Positions 38,876 to 48,796 of a DNA stretch of 64,000 nucleotides are shown one piece after another (the stretch's first letter is position 1; each line of letters begins with the position of its first letter). The DNA comes from SZUA-22 sp963751695. GTDB lineage: Bacteria; Bacteroidota; Ignavibacteria; Ignavibacteriales; Melioribacteraceae. The position numbers and the translations under genes were made by a program. Below the pieces are notes generated by a model. It saw nothing but the letters and a program-made list of their open reading frames with translations. It had not been told where the DNA came from and ran no database searches. Location of the stretch: the NCBI GenBank assembly GCA_963751695.1, contig CAVVVP010000002.1, positions 1 through 64,000 on the forward strand. The letters run 5' to 3'.

Positions 38876-39054
38876 TGACCTGACCCCTAAAGATGCACTA
38901 CTATCTCACTAAAAGCATTGACGACTATCTGCAGAGGTAGTATGAATGCATCCGGTACCGAAGTTACAAAATTTAATAAACAGTGAGGTCCTACTTTATT
39001 ATAATGTTTTTCGATTGCTCTATCAAAACTCTTGCCTCTAATATAGTATCAAAT
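38876..39054 (-). mobile_element. Decayed fragment of the same IS3-family element
   Basis: Aligns by eye with the left end of the complete IS (5553-5735): the terminal TGACCTG at 38876, then 'GCATCCGGTACCG', 'AAATTTAATAAACAGTGAGG', 'TTATTATAATGTT' and 'CTTGCCTCTAATATAGTATC', matching the transposase 3' end with many substitutions. About 180 bp remain, and the rest of the element is gone. It sits against the 3' end of a Gfo/Idh gene. Confidence 0.8.
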
Positions 39055-39084
39055 TTACCTTGAGTCATTTTTTCTTAAATCAAA

Positions 39085-40105
39085 TTAATTTAGGATTTTA
39101 TATAGTATTTTCAAGTTTTTTGCAGCTACTTCAAAAGGTAATTCTGGTTTTACTTTCCCGAGCAAACAATTAATAACATGTGATGCAAAAACTTCATTAT
39201 CCCCTTTATGTTTAGACATATTTAATCTGTTTTGATTCCGTTTTTAATTTTCTACTCTTGTCTTCAATATTAATCTCAATGGTATTTGAATCCCAAGAAC
39301 ATAAATTAAATTTAATAGACCCTTTGGTACCGTATATTATGGTTTGATTAGGTGTTTCTCTATGTACTCCACTTCCACGCTCGTAATAATAGGTTAAGTT
39401 GTTGCTGAACTCCATTAAAACTCCACCATGTTGTTCTATATCAGTTTTGATTCCCTCTCTTAAACCATTCTTCTTAAACACTTTTAAGGATTTTAATTCA
39501 GGTTTATCATCGAAAAGGCCAAGATGAAATGATAGATCATAAACTCCCCAATCTAGAAAAGGACCTCCACCAGCTTTCAATTTGTCCAGAGCCCACTTCG
39601 CTTTTGGATTATACTCCGTAAACACACCATGCGAAAGATGTGTATGATCAATGTGATAAATCTTTCCAATCTCTCCGTTTTTGATGAGATTTTTAATATA
39701 GGGATATTTGGGTTGTAATCGCGCATGCCTTGCAGAACATTCCATTACGAGCAAATTCTTTGTAGACTTAACCAGCTTAACAAAACTATTAAGTTCTTTA
39801 CTATTAATTACCAAAGGTTTTTCCATAATTAAGTTTTTATTTGCTTTAATAACGTCTTTGCCAACCTCAAGATGAGTATACGGAGGTGTTGCTACAATAA
39901 CCGCATCAACATCTGGATCTCTAAGCATTTCCTTATAGTTTGTGGAATAGTTATGTATATCATATTTTTTAGCCAATTCATAGAGAGTTTTCTTATTTCT
40001 TGTTGTTAACCAAGAAACGTTTACGCGACCATCAATAAGTAATGACTTAATATGAACTTCTCCAATCATTCCGCCACCAATGATACCAAAATTTTGTTTT
40101 CTCAT
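39085..40105 (-). CDS. Gfo/Idh/MocA family oxidoreductase, frameshifted near the C-terminus
   Basis: Cytosolic member (no signal): 'NFGIIGGGMIGEVHIKSLLI' NAD site, 'IVATPPYTHLEVGKDVIKAN' and 'LIMEKPLVINS' with the catalytic Lys, 'AGGGPFLDWGVYDLSFHLGL' in the substrate domain. The main frame runs 40105-39212 and ends at a premature TAA after 'TESKQIKYV'. One base shift near 39225 continues the protein as 'MSKHKGDNEVFASHVINCLL' and 'PELPFEVAAKNLKILYKILN', a normal family C-terminus ending at 39085. The intact gene would be about 340 residues. A product lacking the last 42 residues is likely impaired. Confidence 0.75.
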
Positions 40106-41181
40106 TTATTGTTCCAATCTAACAGTATTCTCATTATTTTTGCTCTACCAACTTTTTATAAAACTTCACTATTCTAATCCTTAGAAGTGATTCATATACT
40201 CTTGTTCTTACCTTAACTCTATATTATATCATTGAATGATCTTATAGCTTGAGTGAACTATGCACGCATGATGTTTTTGGTTTATAACTTCTGAAATTTT
40301 AAAATACTAATTTTCTAAATATGATTGTTTTTTTTCTCAATAAGAATGTCTTAATACTATATTTCAAACTTTTCCCAAACCAAAACTAAGAATTGTTTCT
40401 GCTAAAGCTGTCTCTTTGAATACAATGACTTCGCTCATTTCATTTTCTCGTCCTCATGCTACATAACAAGATCTGTAACTCTACAACCAGTATCTGTTCT
40501 AAAAGGAACAGTTGGTAATTCAAAACTATGGTATAGGTTGCAAATTAGATTGTTTGTTCATATATACATTACCGCGACTGCTTCTTTAGTACTGCCAAGA
40601 TAAATAGTGAGTAAATAGATTGTTAAATCTGTTTTTTAATACGGTAGAAACTTATGAGAAAGAATAGGAATAAAACATAATCGGAAATTTGATTGCATTT
40701 ATCACTGCTTACTCACTGAAGTTTTCCTAAGATAAAATTATCCGAAGAAAAGGTTAAAGTATATGAAAGGAAATTTATATTCTTCTCTTAAATTTTAAAA
40801 GTCTTAAAAAAGTGAGAAAATATGATGCTTTATCACCCATGGACTTTTTAGAGTATTTTCTTTTGGTTCGAAAAAATAAGTGGTTGAATTGTAAATTAAA
40901 ATTAGATAGGTTAGTAAATTCTTCAAGAAACTTTATAGACAGATAGTAGAAGAAATTGATGATATTCTGTTTGATGGTAAACATTGTTAAATATAAAAGG
41001 TCACCGAAATTGAAAATGCAAGTAACTTTGGGATGGTAAAATTTCTTTTCTTGGAAGAATAGATAATCATTTTGTTAAATGATATTTTCCCTCTGGAAAT
41101 AGTATTCCCAGTAATGTACCTTTTCAAAACTATCAAACAATGATTGAACCAATAACATAATATAAACCTAAGGGAATTAGA
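40106..41181. other. 1.1-kb AT-rich region without an intact gene
   Basis: No complete gene seen. On the minus strand between about 40370 and 40540, short stretches read like coding relics in two frames ('VPFRTDTGCRVTDLVM', then 'SEVIVFKETALAETILSFGL'), suggesting a degraded gene upstream of the Gfo/Idh gene. An open 69-codon frame at 40775-40984 has no recognisable features and I do not call it. Confidence 0.35.
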
Positions 41182-41850
41182 ATGGACAAATTATTAGCAG
41201 ACATATCTAAATGCATCGAATTTGGGAAGATCAATAGAGTAAGCCCTTATCCTCCAGACATGAAAGACGAGGATGGAGCAGATGAGCTTACTAAAAAAGC
41301 TCTTGACGATGGTATACCAGCATCTGATGTTCTGTCAAAAGGTTTAATAAATGGGATGGAGATAGTTGGTAAAAAGTTTAGTGAAAATAAGATTTTCGTT
41401 CCACAAATGCTGATGTCTGCAAAGGCAATGAGCACAGCACTTGAGCATATTAAACCACTTTTTAATTCAGGAGAAGTCAAACGTAAAGGGACAGTCATTA
41501 TTGGGACTGTTGCTGGGGATCTCCATGACATCGGCAAAAATCTTGTGGCTATGATGATTGAAGGAAATGGTTGGGAAGTCATTGATATTGGTACAGATTG
41601 TTCTTCACAAAAATTTCTTGAGAAAGTGAAAGAAAAACCGGATAGCATCATTGGTCTCTCTGCGCTCTTGACAACAACAATGATGAATATGGAATCAATT
41701 GTCAAAGAATTAAAAGAATTTAATAAAAATATTAAAGTGCTAATTGGCGGAGCTCCTGTAACAAATGAATTCTGTACAAAAATCGGTGCAGATTTTTATT
41801 CTCCTGATCCGCAAGGAGCGATAGGATATATTAATCAATTTGTAAATTAG
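41182..41850 (+). CDS. Methyltransferase cognate corrinoid protein
   Basis: 222 residues. The N-terminal helical cap domain (residues 1-95, 'GLINGMEIVGKKFSENKIFV') precedes a cobalamin-binding Rossmann domain with 'GTVAGDLHDIGKNLVAMMIE'. D-x-H-x-x-G with His115 is the lower cobalt ligand. It also shows the 'IGLSALLTTTMMNME' and 'VLIGGAPVTNEFC' motifs. This is the MtgC/MtbC/MttC type, which accepts a methyl group from a substrate-specific methyltransferase and passes it to tetrahydrofolate or another acceptor. GGGA lies 9 bases before the ATG. Downstream are a relic resembling the cognate methyltransferase and a reactivation-type protein. Confidence 0.9.
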   Translation: MDKLLADISKCIEFGKINRVSPYPPDMKDEDGADELTKKALDDGIPASDVLSKGLINGMEIVGKKFSENKIFVPQMLMSAKAMSTALEHIKPLFNSGEVKRKGTVIIGTVAGDLHDIGKNLVAMMIEGNGWEVIDIGTDCSSQKFLEKVKEKPDSIIGLSALLTTTMMNMESIVKELKEFNKNIKVLIGGAPVTNEFCTKIGADFYSPDPQGAIGYINQFVN

Positions 41851-41935
41851 TATTGACCCAATTAAGAAATGAAAAAATTAATTTTACAAATATTTTGATA
41901 TGAAACAAGTTAAGTAATTTTTATAATACAAATTT

Positions 41936-42141
41936 TAGGGATTTATATTGTATGTTGAATATGAGCAACAGGAGCACTCCACTTATAAAATTCATGAATC
42001 AGAATTTTCATAGGTTCTGGGCAGAATTAAAATTAAAGAAATCTTGAATTTTTTGGAACCTACTTTAATCATTCCGATGGGTGTTACAAAAGAAAGAAAT
42101 AATATATTTGCAGAAATACTTGCTTTCGCTGAAAACTAATG
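41936..42141 (+). pseudogene. Probable C-terminal relic of an MttB-family methyltransferase
   Basis: One frame reads 'VEYEQQEHSTYKIHESEFS', an amber TAG, then 'GRIKIKEILNFLEPTLIIPM' and 'TKERNNIFAEILAFAEN', ending TAA overlapping the next ATG (TAATG). The EHT-type patch, the K-E-I-L/E-P stretch and the acidic helical end resemble the C-terminus of trimethylamine/glycine-betaine methyltransferases (MttB superfamily), with material deleted between them. Another TAG precedes this stretch. The location between a corrinoid protein and its activator supports the reading. It is a remnant, not an active gene, and the identity is tentative. Confidence 0.4.
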
Positions 42142-42852
42142 GAAACTAAATTAACTAAAATATTATTCCAAGATAAATTGGATTTATCAGAACTTCCAGA
42201 TCTTAACAAAACTGTAATACATTTTCTGAGTCATAATTCAAATCTTGATCAATATTTAAAAGATATTGCGATTAATTTGGTTACAGAATCCCATCTATAT
42301 CAAGAGATTCAATATGGCTACAAAATCATTGCAACGGAGAATGTATTTGTTGAAAAAGAAAAAATATTCATCCATAAAGGGATGTCATTTGATTGCGGCA
42401 AAATAATATCATCACAACTTCATGGAATTGAGGGACTTATCGTTTTTGCAGCTACACTAGGGAGAAATTATGACTGCTGGTTTAAGGGATTATTTGATTC
42501 CGGTGATCCCCTGAAGGGATATATAGCTGATTTAATTGGTTCAATAACTGTTGAAGCTGCGGTGGATATTCTAGAGGCAAAGATAATAGATGATCTTTCA
42601 ATATATGGGATGAGCTGTTCTAATCGCTACAGCCCTGGTTACTGTGATTGGGATGTCTCAGAGCAACAAAAACTATTTAGTTTTTTACCAAGTAATTATT
42701 GTGGCATTGAACTTACGGAATCATCCTTAATGGTGCCCATTAAATCCGTTAGTGGAATTATCGGGATTGGCAAAAATATTAAGAAAAAAGCTTATGCCTG
42801 CAAGATTTGTACACAAGAAAATTGTTATCTAAATAAAATGAAAGCAGTTTAA
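42139..42852 (+). CDS. MetH activation-domain-like corrinoid reactivation protein
   Basis: 237 residues. The C-terminal half matches the AdoMet-binding activation domain of B12-dependent methionine synthase: 'SNRYSPGYCDWDVSEQQKLF' (the R-x-S-P-G-Y motif that binds S-adenosylmethionine), then 'ELTESSLMVPIKSVSGIIGI' and a Cys-rich tail ('YACKICTQENCYL'). Such stand-alone proteins are encoded with corrinoid proteins and are thought to restore methyl-Co(III) from inactive Co(II). Start ATG overlaps the stop of the preceding relic (TAATG), a sign of former translational coupling in one operon. Confidence 0.8.
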   Translation: METKLTKILFQDKLDLSELPDLNKTVIHFLSHNSNLDQYLKDIAINLVTESHLYQEIQYGYKIIATENVFVEKEKIFIHKGMSFDCGKIISSQLHGIEGLIVFAATLGRNYDCWFKGLFDSGDPLKGYIADLIGSITVEAAVDILEAKIIDDLSIYGMSCSNRYSPGYCDWDVSEQQKLFSFLPSNYCGIELTESSLMVPIKSVSGIIGIGKNIKKKAYACKICTQENCYLNKMKAV

Positions 42853-42993
42853 ATAGTGCGTTATCGGTATCAAGAATCATTAAAATAAAATTCACGATAA
42901 TATAACTCTTATAGCATAGAATGAAATGCAAAGGAGTAGATAAAACTCCAAATTTCAAAATCTTTATGACATTGACCTACCCATTTTAGATTT

Positions 42994-43854
42994 CTATTTT
43001 TTAATTGTTATTTTATTAAGAACTTTAGCAGATGTTACATAGAGAATTGTTTGGTCATCATTACCCCAATTACAATTTGTATTCTGACCAGGAACATCAA
43101 TTTGAGCAACAACCTCACCATTCTCTTTTATAACCCAAATTCCACCAGGCCCGGTAGTATAAATATTCCCGTCTTTTCCCATTTTCATTCCGTCAGTTGT
43201 TCCGCTCTTATCGCTATCCAAATGCACTAACAATTTCTTATTCGATATTAATCCATTTAAGTCAACATCCCATGCGAATATTTTTTTCTCTTTTGAATCA
43301 GCAACATAAAGTTTTTTCTCATCAAGTGATAGACATATACCATTTGGTCTGATGAGAGATTTATCCAAGAGGGTAATTTCTCCATCGATATTTAATTTAT
43401 ATATTCCATAAAATCCGAGCTCTTCCTCCTCAGGATTAATTCCATAAGGAGGATCAGTAAAATAAATTGATCCATCAGAATGAAGTGTCAAATCATTAGG
43501 ACTATTTAGTTTTTTACCTTTATAATGATCAACTAACGTTATCTCCTCACGATCCTTAGTTAATTTTGAAATACTTCTTTTACCATGCTGAGCAAGTAGT
43601 AATTCACCTTCACCATCTAGCGCCAATCCATTGGAATTACCTGATGGTTTATAATATTCTGAAACACTGTCTTTTTCCGTCCACTCAAAAATTGTATTTT
43701 CAGGAATATCACTAAATAAAACTTTGCCATCTTTAAAGACTGGACCTTCAATAAAATTAAAACCATCAGCGATCGGTTCAACAACATATTCAGTAGTCTC
43801 TTGGGCACAGCTGAATTGAAGTAGTATCATTAAGAATAGAATTATCTTTTTCAT
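42994..43854 (-). CDS. SMP-30/gluconolactonase family lipoprotein
   Basis: 286 residues, lipoprotein signal (MKKIILFLMILL, lipobox FSC). Six-bladed beta-propeller of the SMP-30/LRE family. The metal ligands are visible as Glu in 'FNFIEGPVFKDGKVLFSDIP', Asn in 'LNSPNDLTLHSDGSIYFTDP', Asn in 'LIRPNGICLSLDEKKLYVAD' and Asp in 'DKSGTTDGMKMGKDGNIYTT'. Hydrolyses sugar lactones to aldonic acids in the periplasm. It is next to a gluconate permease gene, which fits supply of aldonate for import. Confidence 0.85.
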   Translation of the reverse strand: MKKIILFLMILLQFSCAQETTEYVVEPIADGFNFIEGPVFKDGKVLFSDIPENTIFEWTEKDSVSEYYKPSGNSNGLALDGEGELLLAQHGKRSISKLTKDREEITLVDHYKGKKLNSPNDLTLHSDGSIYFTDPPYGINPEEEELGFYGIYKLNIDGEITLLDKSLIRPNGICLSLDEKKLYVADSKEKKIFAWDVDLNGLISNKKLLVHLDSDKSGTTDGMKMGKDGNIYTTGPGGIWVIKENGEVVAQIDVPGQNTNCNWGNDDQTILYVTSAKVLNKITIKK

Positions 43855-43984
43855 TTCTCCTCCTCTATTAAATTATTTAAATCAGTAGTTTCCTTAGTCT
43901 TGTTTATTCAGATACAATATAGTTATTCTCTTCCTGATGTTGTCATTGTTTAACCTCCACATATATAAACCTTATTTGCTCTTA

Positions 43985-45319
43985 TTAGCCGAATAATAAT
44001 GAGATCATAAACACCAAAGCTGCTGCAGAGAATCCTACAATCAAAGTCCCGAATGTATAAAGTCGTAATCCCATTTTAACATCCATTCCTGAAAACTGAG
44101 TTACAACCCAAAAACCGCTATCGTTTGTGTGAGAAACGACAGCTGCCCCAGCACCAATCGCAATTACCACCAAGGCTTTTTGCATTTCCGAATCAAATCC
44201 TAAAGAAGTCATCAGTGGGGCCATGATCGAAGCTGCTGTAATTAATGCAACAGTGGATGATCCTTGTGCTGTCTTTATTGCTGCCGCCAATATGAAGGGT
44301 AGCCATATTCCTAAGTCTGCTCCAGATAATAATCTTGTTATTGAGTCTGCAATATCACTATTCTGTAAAATCTTGCCAAATATTCCACCAGCCCCTGTAA
44401 TTAAAAGAATATTTGATGCTGTTCCAAGCGCTTTGCCGAACCAACCAGAGGTAGAAAGCATCTTGCTGTCATATTTTTTGGGTAGGGTAAAGGAAATAAG
44501 CATTCCAATAATTAAAGCAATTACTGGAGTTCCGACAAATCTAATAAATTCAACTATTGCTCCCCTCTCGTTTTCTGGAATAGAAAAATCAACTAGTGAT
44601 TTTCCCATGATTAGCAATATTGGAATTATTATTGGCAAAAATGACTTTGCTGCACTTGGTGCAAAAAGCATGGTATGTTCAATTTCTTCATCAGTCATTT
44701 CGGGAATTGGTTCAAGATATGTTTTATCGGCAACTTTCTTTGCATATAGAACTACTATAAAAAGCGTCATAATTCCAACTACTAATCCTATTATCATTAC
44801 AAGACCAACATCAGCATCTAAAATTCCAGCTGCTGCAATAGGGCCAGGCGTTGGAGGGACAAGAACATGTGAGATCATTAGAGCCAGCATCAGTGCAATA
44901 CCAGTACCTGCCAGTGATATTCCAACTTTTTTGGACAGACTTTTATTAAGTGGATTTAGTAGAATAAACCCACTATCAAAAAAGACTGGAATGGAAACGA
45001 TAAATCCAATTATTCCCATTGCAGCGTGTAGCCGATTCTTCCCAATAACTTTAAGGACAAACTCTGCGAGTGTAAATGCTCCTCCAGAGTGCTCAAGAAA
45101 GGCTCCAATTATAACACCTATAACTATTATTAGACCTATACTGCCAAGCGTCCCTCCAAATCCCTCGTTTATCGAAGAAATGATAGTATCATAGCTCATT
45201 CCAGTTATTAGTGCAAAAAATAAAGCAGCAGCTATCAAAGCCAGAAAGGGATGGACATTCCACTTCGTTGTTAATAATATTATTATAATTACACTAATTA
45301 ACAGAATTCCAATCGTCAT
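43985..45319 (-). CDS. gntP: GntP-family gluconate:H+ symporter
   Basis: 444 residues with about 12 membrane segments. Family signatures: 'HPFLALIAAALFFALITGMS', 'GSIGLIIVIGVIIGAFLEHS', 'PVFFDSGFILLNPLNKSLSK', 'HVLVPPTPGPIAAAGILDAD' and 'VVSHTNDSGFWVVTQFSGM'. Imports gluconate or a related aldonate (some relatives take up D-glycerate or D-serine). It lies 40 bp downstream of a DUF6786-like gene and upstream of the gluconolactonase gene on the same strand. Confidence 0.9.
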   Translation of the reverse strand: MTIGILLISVIIIILLTTKWNVHPFLALIAAALFFALITGMSYDTIISSINEGFGGTLGSIGLIIVIGVIIGAFLEHSGGAFTLAEFVLKVIGKNRLHAAMGIIGFIVSIPVFFDSGFILLNPLNKSLSKKVGISLAGTGIALMLALMISHVLVPPTPGPIAAAGILDADVGLVMIIGLVVGIMTLFIVVLYAKKVADKTYLEPIPEMTDEEIEHTMLFAPSAAKSFLPIIIPILLIMGKSLVDFSIPENERGAIVEFIRFVGTPVIALIIGMLISFTLPKKYDSKMLSTSGWFGKALGTASNILLITGAGGIFGKILQNSDIADSITRLLSGADLGIWLPFILAAAIKTAQGSSTVALITAASIMAPLMTSLGFDSEMQKALVVIAIGAGAAVVSHTNDSGFWVVTQFSGMDVKMGLRLYTFGTLIVGFSAAALVFMISLLFG

Positions 45320-45359
45320 CTACAATACTCTCTTTCTTCTTATGAAACTAAATTCTAAT

Positions 45360-46589
45360 TTATTTAAAAGCTGATTTAAATTGGTCTATTGAAATACCTA
45401 AGATCGATTGAGATATTTTATCAAGTACTTCTGTCGAACCAACTAAATGAAAAATTCTATGAATATGAGTTAGACTTTCATTTGGCTTCAAAAACGCAGC
45501 TGGGGATGAACTTTCCAATTCATAAAAAGGTCCTAGTTGAGTTCCATCCTCAAGTTTCCCATCATTGTAGGAGTTCAATACATCCCCTCCAAATGGTTCA
45601 TCTTGAAATTTCCAAAGGGAATTAACATAGTCTTTTTCTCCAGAAGGTAAGGAGTAATTCATGATTGTAAGAATCCCACTATCTGAATTATAGCTGCCAC
45701 AAAATGGTTTAGCTCTTTGTGAGGAAAATCCAATTTTGCTTCTCGATTTACCATCACATTTGAAAAAGACTACTTTATCAGATATTTTTAATCGATCATC
45801 TGATATTTCACCAAAATAATCTGATGTTACTATTTTTCCCAATTCTGCTTCCTCTCCATTAATAAAAGGGAAAGCAGATACCGTATTATCAGAAGGAGCA
45901 AACATACTCAATATCCAAATTGATAAGGCCCCGGTTTCTTTCGTCCACTTCTTTTCTCCTGTATTAGTTATGGTATTTTCTGATTCGTAACCAACAATTT
46001 TAATATCAGCAGGAATTTTATATGATAGAAGTTCATTCATTTTATCTTTAGATAATAGTTTAATTGTTCTTTTTACTTTTAAATTAAAATGAGTTCCTGA
46101 ATAGTTGTCCAATGCCATTTCTTTTTCAAACTTTGCTTCTTCTGATGTTTTAGAGATTAAATCAAATGGTTCTGTATCAATCTGCTTAGGCACATACCAA
46201 TTGTCTGAATTAAACTCGCTCCCACTTTTAAAGTAAATCGAGAATTGTCCACCTTCAGGACCTAACCAAAATCTATCTTCACCTCCAAAAATATTTATAT
46301 GTTCTTGAATCTCACTGGAGGAAATAAGATCATAATTAAGCCAACCAAAACTTTTACCATTCATCCCTTCAGCTGTCGATGTCATTACCCTTCCTTGATA
46401 TTTGGGGACTATAACTATTGAAGCAAGATCATTTTCTAAAACTACTACATCATCCACATTTTCGGTTAGAAATTGTAGATCATAACCGAATGTCCCTTTT
46501 TCGTATTCCATTTTTTTCTCCTCTTTACAGTTTAATACAATGAGGCTTAGGATTAGCAAAATCGTTAATGAATTTTTCATTCTTTTCAC
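45360..46589 (-). CDS. DUF6786-like lipoprotein
   Basis: 409 residues, lipoprotein signal (hydrophobic 'LTILLILSLIVLNC', Cys near residue 21). The remainder is beta-rich, with 'KYQGRVMTSTAEGMNGKSFG', 'INIFGGEDRFWLGPEGGQFS' and 'LTHIHRIFHLVG', which I associate with the DUF6786 family, a probable aldose-epimerase-like or galactose-mutarotase-like fold found in glycan loci. No activity is established that I know of. Precedes gntP in an apparent operon. Confidence 0.65.
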   Translation of the reverse strand: MKRMKNSLTILLILSLIVLNCKEEKKMEYEKGTFGYDLQFLTENVDDVVVLENDLASIVIVPKYQGRVMTSTAEGMNGKSFGWLNYDLISSSEIQEHINIFGGEDRFWLGPEGGQFSIYFKSGSEFNSDNWYVPKQIDTEPFDLISKTSEEAKFEKEMALDNYSGTHFNLKVKRTIKLLSKDKMNELLSYKIPADIKIVGYESENTITNTGEKKWTKETGALSIWILSMFAPSDNTVSAFPFINGEEAELGKIVTSDYFGEISDDRLKISDKVVFFKCDGKSRSKIGFSSQRAKPFCGSYNSDSGILTIMNYSLPSGEKDYVNSLWKFQDEPFGGDVLNSYNDGKLEDGTQLGPFYELESSSPAAFLKPNESLTHIHRIFHLVGSTEVLDKISQSILGISIDQFKSAFK

Positions 46590-46636
46590 CTAACTGCTAT
46601 TTTGAGTTTTATTTTATGAGTTTTCTAATTTTCTTT

Positions 46637-47392
46637 TTATAACAAAAAGAGAGCTGATAGGACTGTACTAAATAAAATGAAATATCTATATATTTTTTCG
46701 GGAAATAACCCGACAACTTTGATCCCAACATATACACCTAATAAAATTGCTGGAATTCCGAGTAAATCAACCATCATTGATTGAAGAGTAATTGTTTCCC
46801 AACTAACAATATGAAATGGAACTTTGATTATATTTATTATCAAGAAAAACCAAGCTGCAGTTCCAATGAATATATTTTTCGGCAGATGCATCGAAAGTAG
46901 ATAGAGAGACATAACCGGTCCTGCAGCATTACCGATCATGGTTGTGAACCCACCTATCAATCCAAGCACTGCAGCAAACCACCAGTTATCTGGGATTTTC
47001 TTCTTTTTAAGATAGAAATCTTGAAATAACATTAATCCAATTCCAAATAGTATAACTACTGCAATAAAAAATTTAAATGTTTCATCCTCAATAAAATTTC
47101 CGAATATTGTTGCAGTAACAACGCCAACAACTGCCCATGGAAGTGCCAAAAAAATATATCTCCATTTTGCATGCCTATGATAATAAGACACCGCAAACAC
47201 ATCAGCAAAGATCAGCATTGGCAATACGATACCCACCGAAAATTTGCCCCCAAAAATTCCGGCCATAATCGGGACTATCATTAATCCGGCACCAGAGAGA
47301 CCGGTTTTAGCCATTCCGATCAGAATACCACATAGTATAAATAGTCCCCAAGTGAGTGGTGAATCCAAGTACTGGTTTACTATTTCAAACAT
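46637..47392 (-). CDS. TauE/SafE-family anion permease
   Basis: 251 residues, about eight membrane segments. The family repeat is visible twice: 'FILCGILIGMAKTGLSGAGL' and 'FAAVLGLIGGFTTMIGNAAG', with the conserved G-x-G/N-A-A-G-P motifs. TauE/SafE proteins move sulfite, sulfoacetate or other organic anions across the inner membrane. In a sulfatase-rich region a role in sulfur oxyanion export is reasonable, but is inference only. Confidence 0.85.
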   Translation of the reverse strand: MFEIVNQYLDSPLTWGLFILCGILIGMAKTGLSGAGLMIVPIMAGIFGGKFSVGIVLPMLIFADVFAVSYYHRHAKWRYIFLALPWAVVGVVTATIFGNFIEDETFKFFIAVVILFGIGLMLFQDFYLKKKKIPDNWWFAAVLGLIGGFTTMIGNAAGPVMSLYLLSMHLPKNIFIGTAAWFFLIINIIKVPFHIVSWETITLQSMMVDLLGIPAILLGVYVGIKVVGLFPEKIYRYFILFSTVLSALFLL

Positions 47393-47449
47393 AATTTGTC
47401 TGTTTTCTAATAATCATCCTTCTCAAATAAATTAGCTTTCAAGATATAA

Positions 47450-48796
47450 TCAATCTATCCCTAATTTTTTCTGTATATCTTCGAGTGATATTCCTTTTGT
47501 TTCAGGCATTATTTTAAGTACCCATATGAGTTGACCTATCATACAAATAGCATAAAAAGTAAAAGTATGCCCACCTGATAGTTCTGCAAATAATGGAAAT
47601 GTCCATGAAATAAGTGCTGCCATTATCCAATGAGTAAAACTACCTAGAGCTTGTCCTCTTGCTCTTACTCGGTTTGGAAAAATTTCACCAAGAAATACCC
47701 AAATAACTGCACCTTGTCCAAACGCATGAGATGCAATAAAAACCATGAGACTTATAAGCAATATCCATCCGCCCGTTTTAGAAAATTCAGCACCGTATGT
47801 ATAGAATGAAATCCCAATAATACTCAAACTAATTATGTAACCCACTGATCCAATGAGCATGAGTTTCCTTCTTCCAAAGTGATCAATTACAAGTAAAGCG
47901 GCCATTGTGAAGATTAAATTAATTCCACCAATAGCAACTGTCTGCAGCAATGAAGATTCTTCACCGGCTCCAGTCATGCGAAAAATGTGTGGAGCATAAT
48001 ACATAATGGCATTAATACCAGAGAGTTGATTGAACATTGCAATGGCCACAGCAAGAAGTATAGGTTTCGAATATTTCTTACTGAAAAAAGGCTCTTCAAG
48101 ACTATGATGTTCCAGATCAATAGAACTTTTAATTTCTTCTATTTCGCTCTCTATGCTATTACTATCTGCACCACAAGCATTTAATACATATCTTGCTTCT
48201 TTTATTCTGTTTTTCCCCACCAACCATCTTGGGCTATAAGGATTAAGGAATAATAAGAAAAAGAATATTGCTGCCGGAATTGCCTCAACACCGAACATCC
48301 AGCGCCATTCGCTAATACCTAAATTGAATTCTGATATTAAATAGTTTGAGAAGAACGCCAGTAGGATTCCAAACACGATATTGAATTGAGTTACGGCGAC
48401 AAGTCTTCCTCTATAATTTGCCGGAGAAATTTCTGCAATGTACATAGGGGAAACTACAGACGCTCCTCCAACACCGAGTCCACCAATAAGCCTAAAAAAG
48501 AGAAACGAATACCAATCCCATGCAATTGCACTACCTAAAGCTGAAATAAGATAGAAAGCAGCAAGAATAAATAGAACGTTTTTTCTACTATACTTGTCAG
48601 ATGGTTTTCCAACAATTAATGCACCAATTATTGTGCCTATCAAGACACTTGCAACTGTAAATCCAAGTTGGAGCGAAGTTAAATCAAAAATTTTTTCCAA
48701 CCAATTTGTGGTACCCGATATAACAGCAGTATCAAATCCGAAGAGAAAACCACCAAGAGCTGCAATAAGAGTTGATCTTAATAGAATTGGTTTCAT
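47450..48796 (-). CDS. Sugar porter (MFS, GalP/XylE type)
   Basis: 448 residues, 12 membrane segments. Sugar-transporter signatures: 'GGFLFGFDTAVISGTTNWLE', 'GLGVGGASVVSPMYIAEISP' with the following 'NYRGRLVAVTQFNIVFGI', the cytoplasmic 'YSPRWLVGKNRIKEARYVL', 'QLSGINAIMYYAPHIF' and 'PETKGISLEDIQKKLG' at the C-terminus. Imports a monosaccharide such as glucose, xylose or galactose by proton symport. Complete gene. Confidence 0.9.
   Translation of the reverse strand: MKPILLRSTLIAALGGFLFGFDTAVISGTTNWLEKIFDLTSLQLGFTVASVLIGTIIGALIVGKPSDKYSRKNVLFILAAFYLISALGSAIAWDWYSFLFFRLIGGLGVGGASVVSPMYIAEISPANYRGRLVAVTQFNIVFGILLAFFSNYLISEFNLGISEWRWMFGVEAIPAAIFFFLLFLNPYSPRWLVGKNRIKEARYVLNACGADSNSIESEIEEIKSSIDLEHHSLEEPFFSKKYSKPILLAVAIAMFNQLSGINAIMYYAPHIFRMTGAGEESSLLQTVAIGGINLIFTMAALLVIDHFGRRKLMLIGSVGYIISLSIIGISFYTYGAEFSKTGGWILLISLMVFIASHAFGQGAVIWVFLGEIFPNRVRARGQALGSFTHWIMAALISWTFPLFAELSGGHTFTFYAICMIGQLIWVLKIMPETKGISLEDIQKKLGID

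Noticed and set aside
40775..40984. 69-codon minus-strand frame in the AT-rich gap
   Set aside because: Composition is that of AT-rich noncoding DNA (runs of Phe, Lys, Asn, Leu), with no ribosome-binding site and no context.
41247..41705. 152-codon open frame on the minus strand
   Set aside because: Antisense shadow of the corrinoid protein gene, which has the D-x-H-x-x-G motif and a good ribosome-binding site.
44223..45194. 323-codon open frame on the plus strand
   Set aside because: It lies wholly antisense to gntP, whose transmembrane family motifs are unambiguous. The antisense translation is low-complexity and matches no family.
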